DNA of 5,470 nucleotides. It comes from a bacterium (GTDB lineage: Bacteria > RBG-13-66-14). The notes under the pieces are model-generated. The model worked only from the letters and a program-made list of their open reading frames with translations, had not been told where the DNA came from and searched no databases. Made by a program: the position numbers and the translations under genes. The stretch covers positions 1 to 5,470 of the forward strand of contig JAIOSI010000312.1 in the NCBI GenBank assembly GCA_021107695.1, in the 5' to 3' direction. Positions within the stretch are counted from its first letter, which is position 1, and the number at the start of each line of letters is the position of its first letter. Below are positions 1 to 4,474 of the stretch, one piece after another.

Positions 1-30
1 ATACTGGGCTTCGCCCAGAACACCCTGAGA
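1..30 (+). repeat. Partial copy of the composite hairpin repeat (hairpin 2 plus tail), cut by the window edge
   Basis: Positions 4-18 read CTGGGC-TTC-GCCCAG, a perfect 6-bp stem with a 3-base loop, followed by AACACCCTGAGA. The same 27 bases recur at 170-196. This is the second hairpin and tail start of the repeat found complete at 144-216, 2795-2890 and 2921-3016. The first hairpin would lie upstream of the window. By analogy with the other copies an unseen gene may end just before position 1, which is inference. Confidence 0.75.
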
Positions 31-59
31 AGCCCACACATCAAGACAATATTTGCAAG

Positions 60-74
60 CGACCAGCGGGAGCG
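60..74 (-). repeat. Inverted fragment of the composite repeat tail
   Basis: These 15 bases are the exact reverse complement of CGCTCCCGCTGGTCG at 202-216, which also occurs in the tails of the copies at 2795 and 2921. The copy starting before position 1 therefore seems to have been joined to a reversed tail fragment. Nothing else recognisable was seen between 31 and 129. Confidence 0.6.
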
Positions 75-129
75 ATTAAACGCGGACAGTTGCTTAGTTA
101 GTTGTTTTGTATTAGTCGCGAAAGTGTGT

Positions 130-216
130 CCAGCTTCAAGCTGGCAGCGCGGTGCGCTGCACCACAAGACTGGGCTTCGCCCAGAACACCCTGAGATCGT
201 CCGCTCCCGCTGGTCG
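130..216 (+). repeat. Composite two-hairpin repeat, copy with CTGGGC stem
   Basis: Three hairpins follow one another. CCAGCTT-C-AAGCTGG lies at 130-144 and is specific to this copy. GCAGCGC-GGT-GCGCTGC lies at 144-160 and is hairpin 1, with a perfect 7-bp stem. The spacer ACCACAAGA leads to CTGGGC-TTC-GCCCAG at 170-184, hairpin 2. The tail, AACACCCTGAGATCGTCC to 202 and CGCTCCCGCTGGTCG to 216, matches the copies at 2795 and 2921 with few changes. Similarity stops after 216, where a CT-rich hairpin element follows. Confidence 0.8.
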
Positions 217-228
217 ATACACCTCGTC

Positions 229-265
229 CCCTTCCCCCCTTTGGGGGGAAGGTCGGGATGGGGGG
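229..265 (-). repeat. C-rich leader plus perfect 10-bp hairpin repeat
   Basis: CCTTCCCCCC (230-239), loop TTT and GGGGGGAAGG (243-252) form a perfect 10-bp stem. On the minus strand a C-rich leader (253-265) precedes it. The element at 3197-3235 has the same design on the plus strand: C-rich leader, 10-bp stem, 3-base loop. I treat them as one family because of this shared architecture; their stem sequences differ. Confidence 0.55.
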
Positions 266-276
266 CAGAATTACGA

Positions 277-301
277 GGGCGAACACGAGGTTCGCCCCTA
301 C
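277..301 (-). repeat. GTAG-type palindromic (REP-like) element
   Basis: On the minus strand this reads GTAGG followed by the stem GGGCGAAC / GTTCGCCC (290-297 and 277-284 of the plus strand), 8 bp around a 5-base loop. A GTAG tetranucleotide followed by a palindrome is the layout of REP sequences associated with RAYT transposases. It ends 31 bases before the gene at 333, and its outer edge creates TACAAT (299-304), which resembles a -10 box but has no matching -35. Confidence 0.75.
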
Positions 302-332
302 AATAAACCAATCACCTCTAACAGGGAGACAA

Positions 333-749
333 ATGGACATTGTACAAATCCTCATGGCTGCCGGAGCAGCGGCGGTGATCTGGTTCGTCGTCGGTGGCGG
401 GCTTTATATGAATCCGCCGGTGGCCAAGATTTTCAAAAAAGCCGAAGGCTCGCCCGGATACAAGATATGGAAAAAGCAGTCGGTCTATCTGCTGGTTACC
501 TTCCTAGGCGTTCTGGCGCAGGGGCTGCTCTGGACCTTTGTCTTCTACTTTGTCCGCCCGGTACTGCCGGGAACCTTCTGGCTCGATACCCTCTTCTTCG
601 GGTTGGGACTCTTCGTAACGAAGATCATCCCCCGCTACATCGACACCGCCACCCAGACCACCTACCCCAAACCGCTGCTTGCCGTGGAGTTCGTCAATGG
701 CACCATCAGCTGCTTTGTGATGGCAGGGGTCTTCGCCTGGCTGCTGTAG
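333..749 (+). CDS. Small four-helix integral membrane protein of unknown function
   Basis: A 138-residue protein of unknown function, predicted in the cytoplasmic membrane. Hydrophobic segments lie at about residues 5-25, 51-74, 83-97 and 115-138. A basic stretch between helices 1 and 2 (around KIFKKAEG and KIWKKQ, residues 32-48) probably faces the cytoplasm. Length, four helices and the GGGLYMNPPVAKIF motif after helix 1 recall DUF1761-type proteins, but this is a weak, remembered resemblance. The start at 333 is chosen over an in-frame ATG at 258 because AGGGAG (323-328) is well placed before it, and because the upstream stretch is translated repeat DNA. No co-oriented gene is close enough to be an operon partner. 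The TAG stop runs directly into the post-stop hairpin repeat. Confidence is high that it is a gene, low on any family name. Confidence 0.85.
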   Translation: MDIVQILMAAGAAAVIWFVVGGGLYMNPPVAKIFKKAEGSPGYKIWKKQSVYLLVTFLGVLAQGLLWTFVFYFVRPVLPGTFWLDTLFFGLGLFVTKIIPRYIDTATQTTYPKPLLAVEFVNGTISCFVMAGVFAWLL

Positions 750-765
750 CAGCGCGGTGTGCTAG
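747..765 (+). repeat. Post-stop hairpin (hairpin 1 variant) overlapping the TAG stop
   Basis: The sequence TAGCAGCGCGGTGTGCTAG begins with the gene's stop codon. It is hairpin 1 with a degenerate outer stem: AGCGC (751-755) can pair with GTGCT (759-763), including one G-U pair, and TAGCA/TGCTA is an alternative pairing. It matches the copy at 2919-2935 almost completely, with changes only at its 3' end. Hairpin 2 is missing; a GTAG palindrome follows 5 bases later. Confidence 0.65.
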
Positions 766-770
766 ATTTT

Positions 771-796
771 GTAGGGGCAACCCCCTGTGGTTGCCC
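771..796 (+). repeat. GTAG-type palindromic (REP-like) element, plus orientation
   Basis: GTAG is followed by the stem GGGCAACC (775-782) / GGTTGCCC (789-796), 8 perfect base pairs around CCCTGT. With the inverted element at 809-833 it forms a head-to-head pair, as in the paired REPs called BIMEs. Confidence 0.8.
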
Positions 797-808
797 TTCG
801 TAAAAACT

Positions 809-833
809 GGGCAGGCACGGGGCCTGCCCCTAC
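809..833 (-). repeat. GTAG-type palindromic (REP-like) element, minus orientation
   Basis: Stem GGGCAGGC (809-816) / GCCTGCCC (822-829), 8 perfect base pairs with a 5-base loop. CTAC at 830-833 is the inverted GTAG. It lies in opposite orientation to its neighbour at 771-796, with 12 bases between them. Confidence 0.8.
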
Positions 834-855
834 AGCTAACATTCTCGTGGTTTTT

Positions 856-880
856 GTAGGGGCGAAGCTTATCTTCGCCC
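856..880 (+). repeat. GTAG-type palindromic (REP-like) element, plus orientation
   Basis: GTAG followed by GGGCGAAG (860-867) / CTTCGCCC (873-880), 8 perfect base pairs around CTTAT. It is the third element in the 236-base spacer between the membrane protein and lipoprotein genes. No gene was seen in that spacer; the rest holds the promoter of the next gene. Confidence 0.8.
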
Positions 881-919
881 TTCGTTACCTTATCTAACGG
901 CATCAGGTAATAATCAAGT

Positions 920-948
920 TTGTTCAATTTGCTACTCTATGCTACTAT
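920..948 (+). promoter_or_regulatory. Probable sigma-70-type promoter of the lipoprotein gene, extended -10
   Basis: TTGTTC (920-925), a 17-base spacer and TACTAT (943-948), with TG one base before the -10 box (TGC-TACTAT, an extended -10). The same arrangement, including part of the spacer, recurs at 1617-1645 before the dehydrogenase gene, which is the main support. The individual boxes are mediocre matches to consensus. A competing pair is TTACCT (885-890) and AATAAT (909-914). Confidence 0.5.
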
Positions 949-985
949 CTGCCTTCTCACATTCACCTACTTCTCGGAGGTAACA

Positions 986-1546
986 ATGCGCTGGTTCATT
1001 ATCCTGCTCTTCGTACTCGGAACGCTCTTCATCGCCTGCGATACTCCCACGGACGCAGAACCTGCCCCCATCGCCGATCTGCTCAAGGCACTGGAAACGG
1101 CGTACAACAACGCCGACCTCGCTGCCTACAAGGCAACGCTGGACGCGAACAGCTATCTGTTCCACTTTTGCGAGCAGGATCAACAGCTTTGGGATGCACC
1201 GGAGACCTTCAGCTACGAAGAAGACATAAACTCGACTGAGAACATGTTCAATGCCGTAGGCGCAGAGAACATCGAGCTAACCTTAACTCTGCCTGAGTTT
1301 GAAGAACCAGCCGATGATGTCAACACCTTTGTTTTGGATGAGGTTCCCTTTTCCCTCTATGTAACATTGCCAGATGACAACATCACCTACCCTGCTCGAC
1401 ATCTATGCAAAATCGAGATGACAAAGGTGGACGACAAGTGGTTAATTTCTGATTTGTGGGAAATTATCTCCTCTTACGGCGCAGGCAACAGTGGACAGTG
1501 TGGCCATGAAACTTGGGGTTCAATCAAACATCGCTTCTATTACTAG
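986..1546 (+). CDS. Secreted lipoprotein with probable NTF2-like fold
   Basis: A 186-residue putative lipoprotein of unknown function, exported and anchored through Cys18. The signal peptide is Met-Arg-Trp, a hydrophobic core (residues 4-16) and the lipobox-like FIAC; the -3 Phe is atypical. Mature residues 28-60 (ADLLKALETAYNNADLAAYK) form an opening helix pair typical of SnoaL/NTF2-like proteins. The closing KVDDKWLISDLWEI (147-160), a beta-hairpin with conserved Trp, fits the same fold. The end, ETWGSIKHRF (175-184), looks like a conserved tail. Mature cysteines 62, 141 and 172 could allow a disulfide. The NTF2-like call rests on pattern only, and no active site can be named. The start at 986 is fixed by GGAGG (976-980), five bases away, and by the signal peptide; an upstream in-frame ATG at 920 overlaps the promoter. 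The gene has its own promoter and terminator. Confidence 0.87.
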   Translation: MRWFIILLFVLGTLFIACDTPTDAEPAPIADLLKALETAYNNADLAAYKATLDANSYLFHFCEQDQQLWDAPETFSYEEDINSTENMFNAVGAENIELTLTLPEFEEPADDVNTFVLDEVPFSLYVTLPDDNITYPARHLCKIEMTKVDDKWLISDLWEIISSYGAGNSGQCGHETWGSIKHRFYY

Positions 1547-1561
1547 CTACTTAGACACAAC

Positions 1562-1590
1562 GAAGCGGGGTCAAACGCCTCGCTTTTTTT
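1562..1590 (+). terminator. Rho-independent terminator of the lipoprotein gene
   Basis: AAGCGGGG (1563-1570) pairs with CCTCGCTT (1578-1585), 8 bp including one G-U pair, around a 7-base loop, and runs into seven T residues (1584-1590). It starts 16 bases after the stop codon. It is the only classical intrinsic terminator in the window, and its gene is the only one without a post-stop hairpin repeat. Confidence 0.85.
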
Positions 1591-1616
1591 ATTCCACCTC
1601 AAGCTGCAATTAGGGG

Positions 1617-1645
1617 TTGTTCGATACAGGACTCCGTGCTACCAT
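1617..1645 (+). promoter_or_regulatory. Probable promoter of the dehydrogenase gene, same motif as at 920
   Basis: TTGTTC (1617-1622), a 17-base spacer and TACCAT (1640-1645), again with TG one base before the -10 box. Aligned with 920-948, the -35 hexamer is identical, the spacers share ACTC and TGC at the same offsets, the -10 boxes differ by one base, and ATCT continues in both. The dehydrogenase leader would be about 85 bases. Confidence 0.5.
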
Positions 1646-1675
1646 CTCGCAGTTCCTCGAACCTCCTCATCCACG

Positions 1676-1697
1676 CTCTCTTCAACAGAGAAGAGGG
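1676..1697 (+). other. Hairpin in the dehydrogenase 5' leader
   Basis: CTCTCTTC (1676-1683) pairs with GAAGAGGG (1690-1697), 8 bp with one T-G pair around AACAGA. It lies between the proposed promoter and the ribosome site. There is no U-tract after it and I recognise no riboswitch or T-box element, so any regulatory role is speculative. It may simply stabilise the leader. Confidence 0.35.
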
Positions 1698-1736
1698 TAA
1701 ACCTTGATACCACCGTTAACCCGATAAAGGAGCGCG

Positions 1737-2795
1737 ATGGGCTACAAGATCTGTCGGATCCCTGGCGATGATGCCGGACACGACGTGATGAAGGCAGCCA
1801 TGATCGTTATGGACGCACTCAACCTCGACATCGAATGGATTGATGCCGATGCCGGCTGGTGCATGTGGGAGGCCAAAGGCAACACCGTTCCCCCGGAAAC
1901 CTGGAAGGCTCTGGAGTCAACCGACGCCTGTTTCTTCGGCGCGATTACCTCCAAACCCGGCGTTAAAGGATTCAAGAGCGCGATTCTTCAGATTCGCCAG
2001 CGTCTTGACCTCTACGCCAATATGCGCCCATCTAAGTCTATTCCTAGCGTACCGATGAACTACCGCGACGATCTCGACATGGTCGTTTTCCGCGAGAATA
2101 CCGAAGGTCTCTACTCCGCCGTCGAGGCTCGCCCCATGCCCAAAGAACTGATCGGTATCCTGCCCAACCTCGAACGCTTTGCCGACGAAGACGATGTGGC
2201 GATCTCCTGCCGGGTCTTCAGCCGCAAGGGCTGCGAGCGCATCATCCGCTCCGCCTTCGAGTTCACCGACCGTGAGGGACGCAAGAAGATCACCGGTGTC
2301 CACAAAGCCAACGTTATCCGCCAGACCGACGGAATGTTCCTGGAGATCTTCCGCAAAGTGGCGAAGGAATACCCGAACATCGAGACCAACGAAGAGAACG
2401 TTGATGCCACCGCAATGTGGCTTATCAAGAACCCGCAGTCCTACGACGTGCTGGTTACGACGAACATGTTCGGCGACATCATCTCCGACGAGGCAAGTCA
2501 GCTTGTCGGCGGTCTCGGCTTTGGTGCCAGTGCCAACCTCGGCAAGAACTACGGTGTCTTCGAGCCGAACCACGGCTCCGCACCAAAGTACGCTGGAATG
2601 TTCAAGCTCAACCCGACGGCACAGATCCTCGCTGGTCGGCTGATGCTCCAGTGGCTTGGCGAGAACGAAGCCGCTGATAAGATCTGGAACGCCGTGGAGA
2701 AGCTCTACGCCGACCCGAAGACTCCCAAGACCTACGACTGCAAAGGAACCGCCAACAGCATGGAGGTCGCCGAGGCGATCGCCAAGCTGCTATAG
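1737..2795 (+). CDS. Isocitrate/isopropylmalate dehydrogenase-family beta-decarboxylating dehydrogenase
   Basis: A 352-residue cytosolic oxidative decarboxylase; the likely substrate is isocitrate, with homoisocitrate or isopropylmalate as alternatives. Family marks: IPGDDAG (8-14), RQRLDLYANMRP (87-98) with substrate arginines 87 and 97, RENTEGLY (119-126) with Arg119 and catalytic Tyr126, HKAN with Lys190 as general base, and metal-binding Asp223, Asp247 and Asp251. The cofactor loop HGSAPKYAG (279-287) has Lys284-Tyr285, as in NADP-type isocitrate dehydrogenases such as E. coli K344/Y345, where NAD-type relatives usually have Asp-Ile. Tyr333 fits E. coli Tyr391, but the Arg395 position is Gly. 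Ser81 fits the phosphate-site Ser113, while the Asn115 position is Ile83. About 20 extra residues follow the RENTEG motif (roughly 131-150). AAAGGAG (1726-1732) fixes the start. No TCA-cycle, leucine or lysine genes adjoin, so the substrate stays open. The family call is secure. Confidence 0.93.
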   Translation: MGYKICRIPGDDAGHDVMKAAMIVMDALNLDIEWIDADAGWCMWEAKGNTVPPETWKALESTDACFFGAITSKPGVKGFKSAILQIRQRLDLYANMRPSKSIPSVPMNYRDDLDMVVFRENTEGLYSAVEARPMPKELIGILPNLERFADEDDVAISCRVFSRKGCERIIRSAFEFTDREGRKKITGVHKANVIRQTDGMFLEIFRKVAKEYPNIETNEENVDATAMWLIKNPQSYDVLVTTNMFGDIISDEASQLVGGLGFGASANLGKNYGVFEPNHGSAPKYAGMFKLNPTAQILAGRLMLQWLGENEAADKIWNAVEKLYADPKTPKTYDCKGTANSMEVAEAIAKLL

Positions 2796-2890
2796 CAGCG
2801 CGGTGCGCTGCACCACAAGACCGACCTGCGGTCGGAACACCTTGAGATCATCCGCTCCCGCTGGTCGCTCAACAACCTTGTAACTACAAC
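2795..2890 (+). repeat. Composite two-hairpin repeat, tandem unit 1, starting at the dehydrogenase stop codon
   Basis: The last base of the TAG stop is the first base of hairpin 1, GCAGCGC-GGT-GCGCTGC (2795-2811), a perfect 7-bp stem. After ACCACAAGA comes hairpin 2, CCGACC-TGC-GGTCGG (2821-2835), then the common tail with CGCTCCCGCTGGTCG and a small palindrome TTGTAACTACAA (2878-2889). Unit 2 begins 126 bases later and matches at 93 of 96 positions. Hairpin 2 has a stem different from the copy at 170-184 but equally perfect, at the same distance from hairpin 1. Confidence 0.85.
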
Positions 2891-2919
2891 GTAAGGGGCG
2901 CAGCACGCTGCGCCCTTTT
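2891..2919 (+). repeat. GTAG-type palindrome (GTAA variant) with T-run, possible terminator
   Basis: GTAA and GGGGCG lead into GGGCGCAGCACGCTGCGCCC (2896-2915), whose arms pair over 8 bp around CACG, followed by TTTT. The extra A turns GTAG into GTAAG. A strong GC stem plus four T residues about 100 bases after the dehydrogenase stop could terminate transcription, though the T-run is short. The same palindrome recurs exactly at 3118-3137. Confidence 0.75.
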
Positions 2920-2920
2920 A

Positions 2921-3016
2921 GCAGCGCGGTGTGCTGCACCACAAGACCGACCTGCGGTCGGAACACCTTGAGATCGTCCGCTCCCGCTGGTCGCTCAACA
3001 ACTTTGTAACTACAAC
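2921..3016 (+). repeat. Composite two-hairpin repeat, tandem unit 2
   Basis: Unit 1 repeated with a 126-base period and only three substitutions. One turns the hairpin 1 arm GCGCTGC into GTGCTGC (2931-2937), which keeps pairing through a G-U pair. Hairpin 2 (2947-2961) is identical to unit 1. It is preceded by TAG (2919-2921), as at the gene ends, although no gene ends here. The duplication looks recent. Confidence 0.85.
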
Positions 3017-3045
3017 GTAGGGGCGAACCTTGTGTTCGCCCTTTT
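3017..3045 (+). repeat. GTAG-type palindromic element with T-run
   Basis: GTAG followed by GGGCGAAC (3021-3028) / GTTCGCCC (3034-3041), 8 perfect base pairs around CTTGT, then TTTT. It occupies the place that the GCAGC-type palindrome has in unit 1, so the tandem units share their front part but carry different palindromes. Confidence 0.8.
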
Positions 3046-3072
3046 GCTATCACGCAATGGGATATAAAACGA

Positions 3073-3096
3073 GGGTACGGCATGCCGTACCCCTAC
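3073..3096 (-). repeat. GTAG-type palindromic element, minus orientation, perfect 20-base palindrome
   Basis: GGGTACGGCATGCCGTACCC (3073-3092) is a perfect palindrome, followed by CCTAC, so on the minus strand it reads GTAGG plus the palindrome. Its stem sequence differs entirely from its neighbours while the frame (GTAG plus a GGG...CCC stem) is kept. Confidence 0.8.
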
Positions 3097-3113
3097 AGGC
3101 ATCACAGGGGGTT

Positions 3114-3141
3114 GTAGGGGCGCAGCACGCTGCGCCCTTTT
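3114..3141 (+). repeat. GTAG-type palindromic element with T-run
   Basis: GTAG followed by the 20-base GGGCGCAGCACGCTGCGCCC (3118-3137) and TTTT. The palindrome is identical to the one at 2896-2915, but here the GTAG is intact and hairpins 1 and 2 are absent. Confidence 0.8.
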
Positions 3142-3160
3142 GTTATGCCACAGGATACCC

Positions 3161-3185
3161 GTAGGGGCGAACCTTGTGTCCACCC
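3161..3185 (+). repeat. Decaying GTAG-type palindromic element
   Basis: GTAG and the left arm GGGCGAAC (3165-3172) with loop CTTGT are the same as at 3017-3033. The right arm is GTCCACCC instead of GTTCGCCC, leaving two mismatches in the stem. It is probably an older copy losing its structure. Confidence 0.7.
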
Positions 3186-3196
3186 TTTTTTATTCC

Positions 3197-3235
3197 ACCC
3201 CTCACCCCCAGCCCCTCTCCCCAGAGGGGAGAGGG
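3197..3235 (+). repeat. C-rich leader plus perfect 10-bp hairpin repeat
   Basis: A C-rich leader (3197-3212) is followed by CCCTCTCCCC (3213-3222), loop AGA and GGGGAGAGGG (3226-3235), a perfect 10-bp stem. A shortened relative lies at 5435-5456, and a copy of the same architecture lies in reverse at 229-265. It is the last element before the end of the FemX-like gene. Confidence 0.65.
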
Positions 3236-3269
3236 TAGCTAAATGGTGATTGTACTTTTGCGAGGTTTT

Positions 3270-3310
3270 CTGGGCGAAGCCCGGTACTGTGATGCAACGC
3301 ACCACGTTGC
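3270..3310 (-). repeat. Post-stop two-hairpin repeat downstream of the FemX-like gene
   Basis: Read on the minus strand, the gene's TAG is followed by a hexamer GCAACG, then hairpin 1 as GCAACGT-GGT-GCGTTGC (3310-3294), then ATCACAGTA, then hairpin 2 as CCGGGC-TTC-GCCCAG (3284-3270). Hairpin 1 carries A-T where the plus-strand copies carry G-C, a compensated change. Hairpin 2 has one mismatch in this orientation (a T-G pair on the other strand). The usual tail is absent after it. Confidence 0.75.
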
Positions 3311-3316
3311 CGTTGC

Positions 3317-4378
3317 CTAGTCCAAGACATCCGCCGTGCGACCCCGGACGAGGAGGTTGCGGGTTTTGCGCAACAACGGTAGCCCCACTCGCCAGCTCCA
3401 ACCTCCGAAGGCGGAGAGGGTGAGGTCCTGCGCTCCGATCAGGGCGATGTGCCGTCCGCCGAAGCCCTTCTTGAACTGATAGACTCCGTAGAGGGGATGG
3501 TCGGGCTGGGGGTCAACCGGCGCGCCCCAGAAGTCGTAGAACTCCGCCCCGCGCTCTTTGGCCCGCAGCAACGCTCGCCACTGGAGCAGCTGCGCACCCT
3601 TATGCTTGGAGTGTCGGCGGGTGCTGGCACCATAAACGTAGTAGGCACTGCGCCCGCTGTAGAGGAGGAAGACTCCGGCGGTCGGTTCGCCCTCGTAAGA
3701 TGCCAGCAGCAGGTCAGCCTGCTCCGGACCGAAGGCTTCCCAGACCCGGCGGAAGTATTTCTGGTCGTGGGCGAGGAACCGCTGCCGTCCCATCGTCTCT
3801 TCGAGGAGTTCGTAGAAGGTGCCAACACCGGCTTCGCTGTTGGCGAGGGTAATCTCCACGCCTCGACGCTCCGCCAGACCGACGTTGTAGCGGGTGCGCT
3901 TCTCCAATCCGGCGAAAAGCTCCTCTTCACCCTTCGTCAAATCGAGCCAGAGGCTGCCACGTGGCTGAACATCCTGCGTCCCCCGACGAAAGCCAAGGCT
4001 CGGAAGAATCTCCGCCGCCGCATCGTCTTCTTCTAATAGCCGTGGCTCGATGGTCAGCACCGCCGCCCGGCTGGCGAAATCATGCTCTTTCAAAGCGGTG
4101 AGCCATTGCTCCAGTGCCACCGGATGATCGCTCTTCCACAGCGGTCCGTAAGGGCAGTAGAGCCAGTGGCGGCGAATCAACGGCAGCCGACGGCGGAGCA
4201 GCTGTCCCATTGCCAGGGGCAAGCCGTCGCTATTCAGCACCGCCAGACGAAGCGACTCGTAACCGTAGTGTGCCTTCAGCCGCGCCCAGCGTTCGGATTG
4301 GCAGGGCGGAGCGTCGAGCCAGCCAGAGAGAAGCTGCTCCCAGTCCGGCGGATTGATTACTGTGGTGTAGTTTGGCAT
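3317..4378 (-). CDS. FemX/FemAB-type peptidoglycan bridge aminoacyltransferase
   Basis: A 353-residue cytoplasmic protein of the FemABX family, which transfers amino acids from aminoacyl-tRNA to the stem peptide of lipid-linked peptidoglycan precursors to build the interpeptide bridge. It has the family's two GNAT-like halves. Half 1 (about 1-140) has QSERWARLKAHYGYE and the RRHWLYCPYGPLW motif (69-81). Half 2 (about 141-315) opens with GSLWLDLTKGEEELFAGL, then KRTRYNVGLAERRGVEI (160-176), continues with a beta-rich core (ASYEGEPTAGVFLLY, YYVYGAS) and the hallmark YDFWGAP...GVYQFKKGFGG (281-308). Length is near the short FemX/Weissella type; the coiled-coil arm of staphylococcal FemA is lacking. 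The start has GAAGG five bases upstream (4384-4388 on the plus strand). It stands alone, without mur or tRNA genes, so the added amino acid cannot be predicted. Some relatives act on other acceptors, so the family is surer than the reaction. Confidence 0.9.
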   Translation of the reverse strand: MPNYTTVINPPDWEQLLSGWLDAPPCQSERWARLKAHYGYESLRLAVLNSDGLPLAMGQLLRRRLPLIRRHWLYCPYGPLWKSDHPVALEQWLTALKEHDFASRAAVLTIEPRLLEEDDAAAEILPSLGFRRGTQDVQPRGSLWLDLTKGEEELFAGLEKRTRYNVGLAERRGVEITLANSEAGVGTFYELLEETMGRQRFLAHDQKYFRRVWEAFGPEQADLLLASYEGEPTAGVFLLYSGRSAYYVYGASTRRHSKHKGAQLLQWRALLRAKERGAEFYDFWGAPVDPQPDHPLYGVYQFKKGFGGRHIALIGAQDLTLSAFGGWSWRVGLPLLRKTRNLLVRGRTADVLD

Positions 4379-4445
4379 AGGTGCCTTCGCAGCGTAGCGT
4401 CCGGCTTGGCTGAGACTCTTAGCGATCCTGTAACATCAGACATTT

Positions 4446-4474
4446 GTTATGGTTACTGAAATTCAGACAATCAA
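4446..4474 (-). promoter_or_regulatory. Possible promoter of the FemX-like gene
   Basis: On the minus strand TTGATT (4474-4469), a 17-base spacer and CATAAC (4451-4446). Each box matches the sigma-70 consensus at four of six positions. This would give a leader of about 60 bases. It does not share the motif seen at 920 and 1617. Weak support. Confidence 0.3.

Noticed and set aside
152..859. 235-codon plus-strand ORF overlapping the membrane protein gene
   Set aside because: It runs through repeat DNA on both sides and the membrane protein gene in another frame. The product is rich in Arg, Pro and Cys with no domain, and the 333-749 frame has a good ribosome site and coherent membrane helices.
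1646..1736. Riboswitch or T-box in the dehydrogenase leader
   Set aside because: Only one simple hairpin is visible, with no T-box sequence, no terminator/antiterminator pair and no known aptamer core.
1917..2573. 218-codon antisense ORF inside the dehydrogenase gene
   Set aside because: It is fully opposite a well-conserved enzyme gene, has no ribosome site that I can see, and looks like a codon-bias shadow.
2790..3083. 97-codon minus-strand ORF with an internal amino-acid repeat
   Set aside because: It is just the translated 126-base tandem repeat. The protein repeat reflects the DNA duplication and it spans structured palindromes.
2793..3185. CRISPR array
   Set aside because: There are only two tandem units with a 126-base period and long near-identical parts. 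The other elements are unevenly spaced palindromes in both orientations, not short direct repeats with equal spacers.
3449..4036. 195-codon plus-strand ORF opposite the FemX-like gene
   Set aside because: The minus-strand frame shows clear FemX motifs across this whole stretch, and the antisense product has no recognisable features.
3297..4378. Bridge-synthesis operon around the FemX-like gene
   Set aside because: Neighbouring genes are on the other strand or unrelated, and repeats close off its downstream side. It appears to be a single-gene unit.
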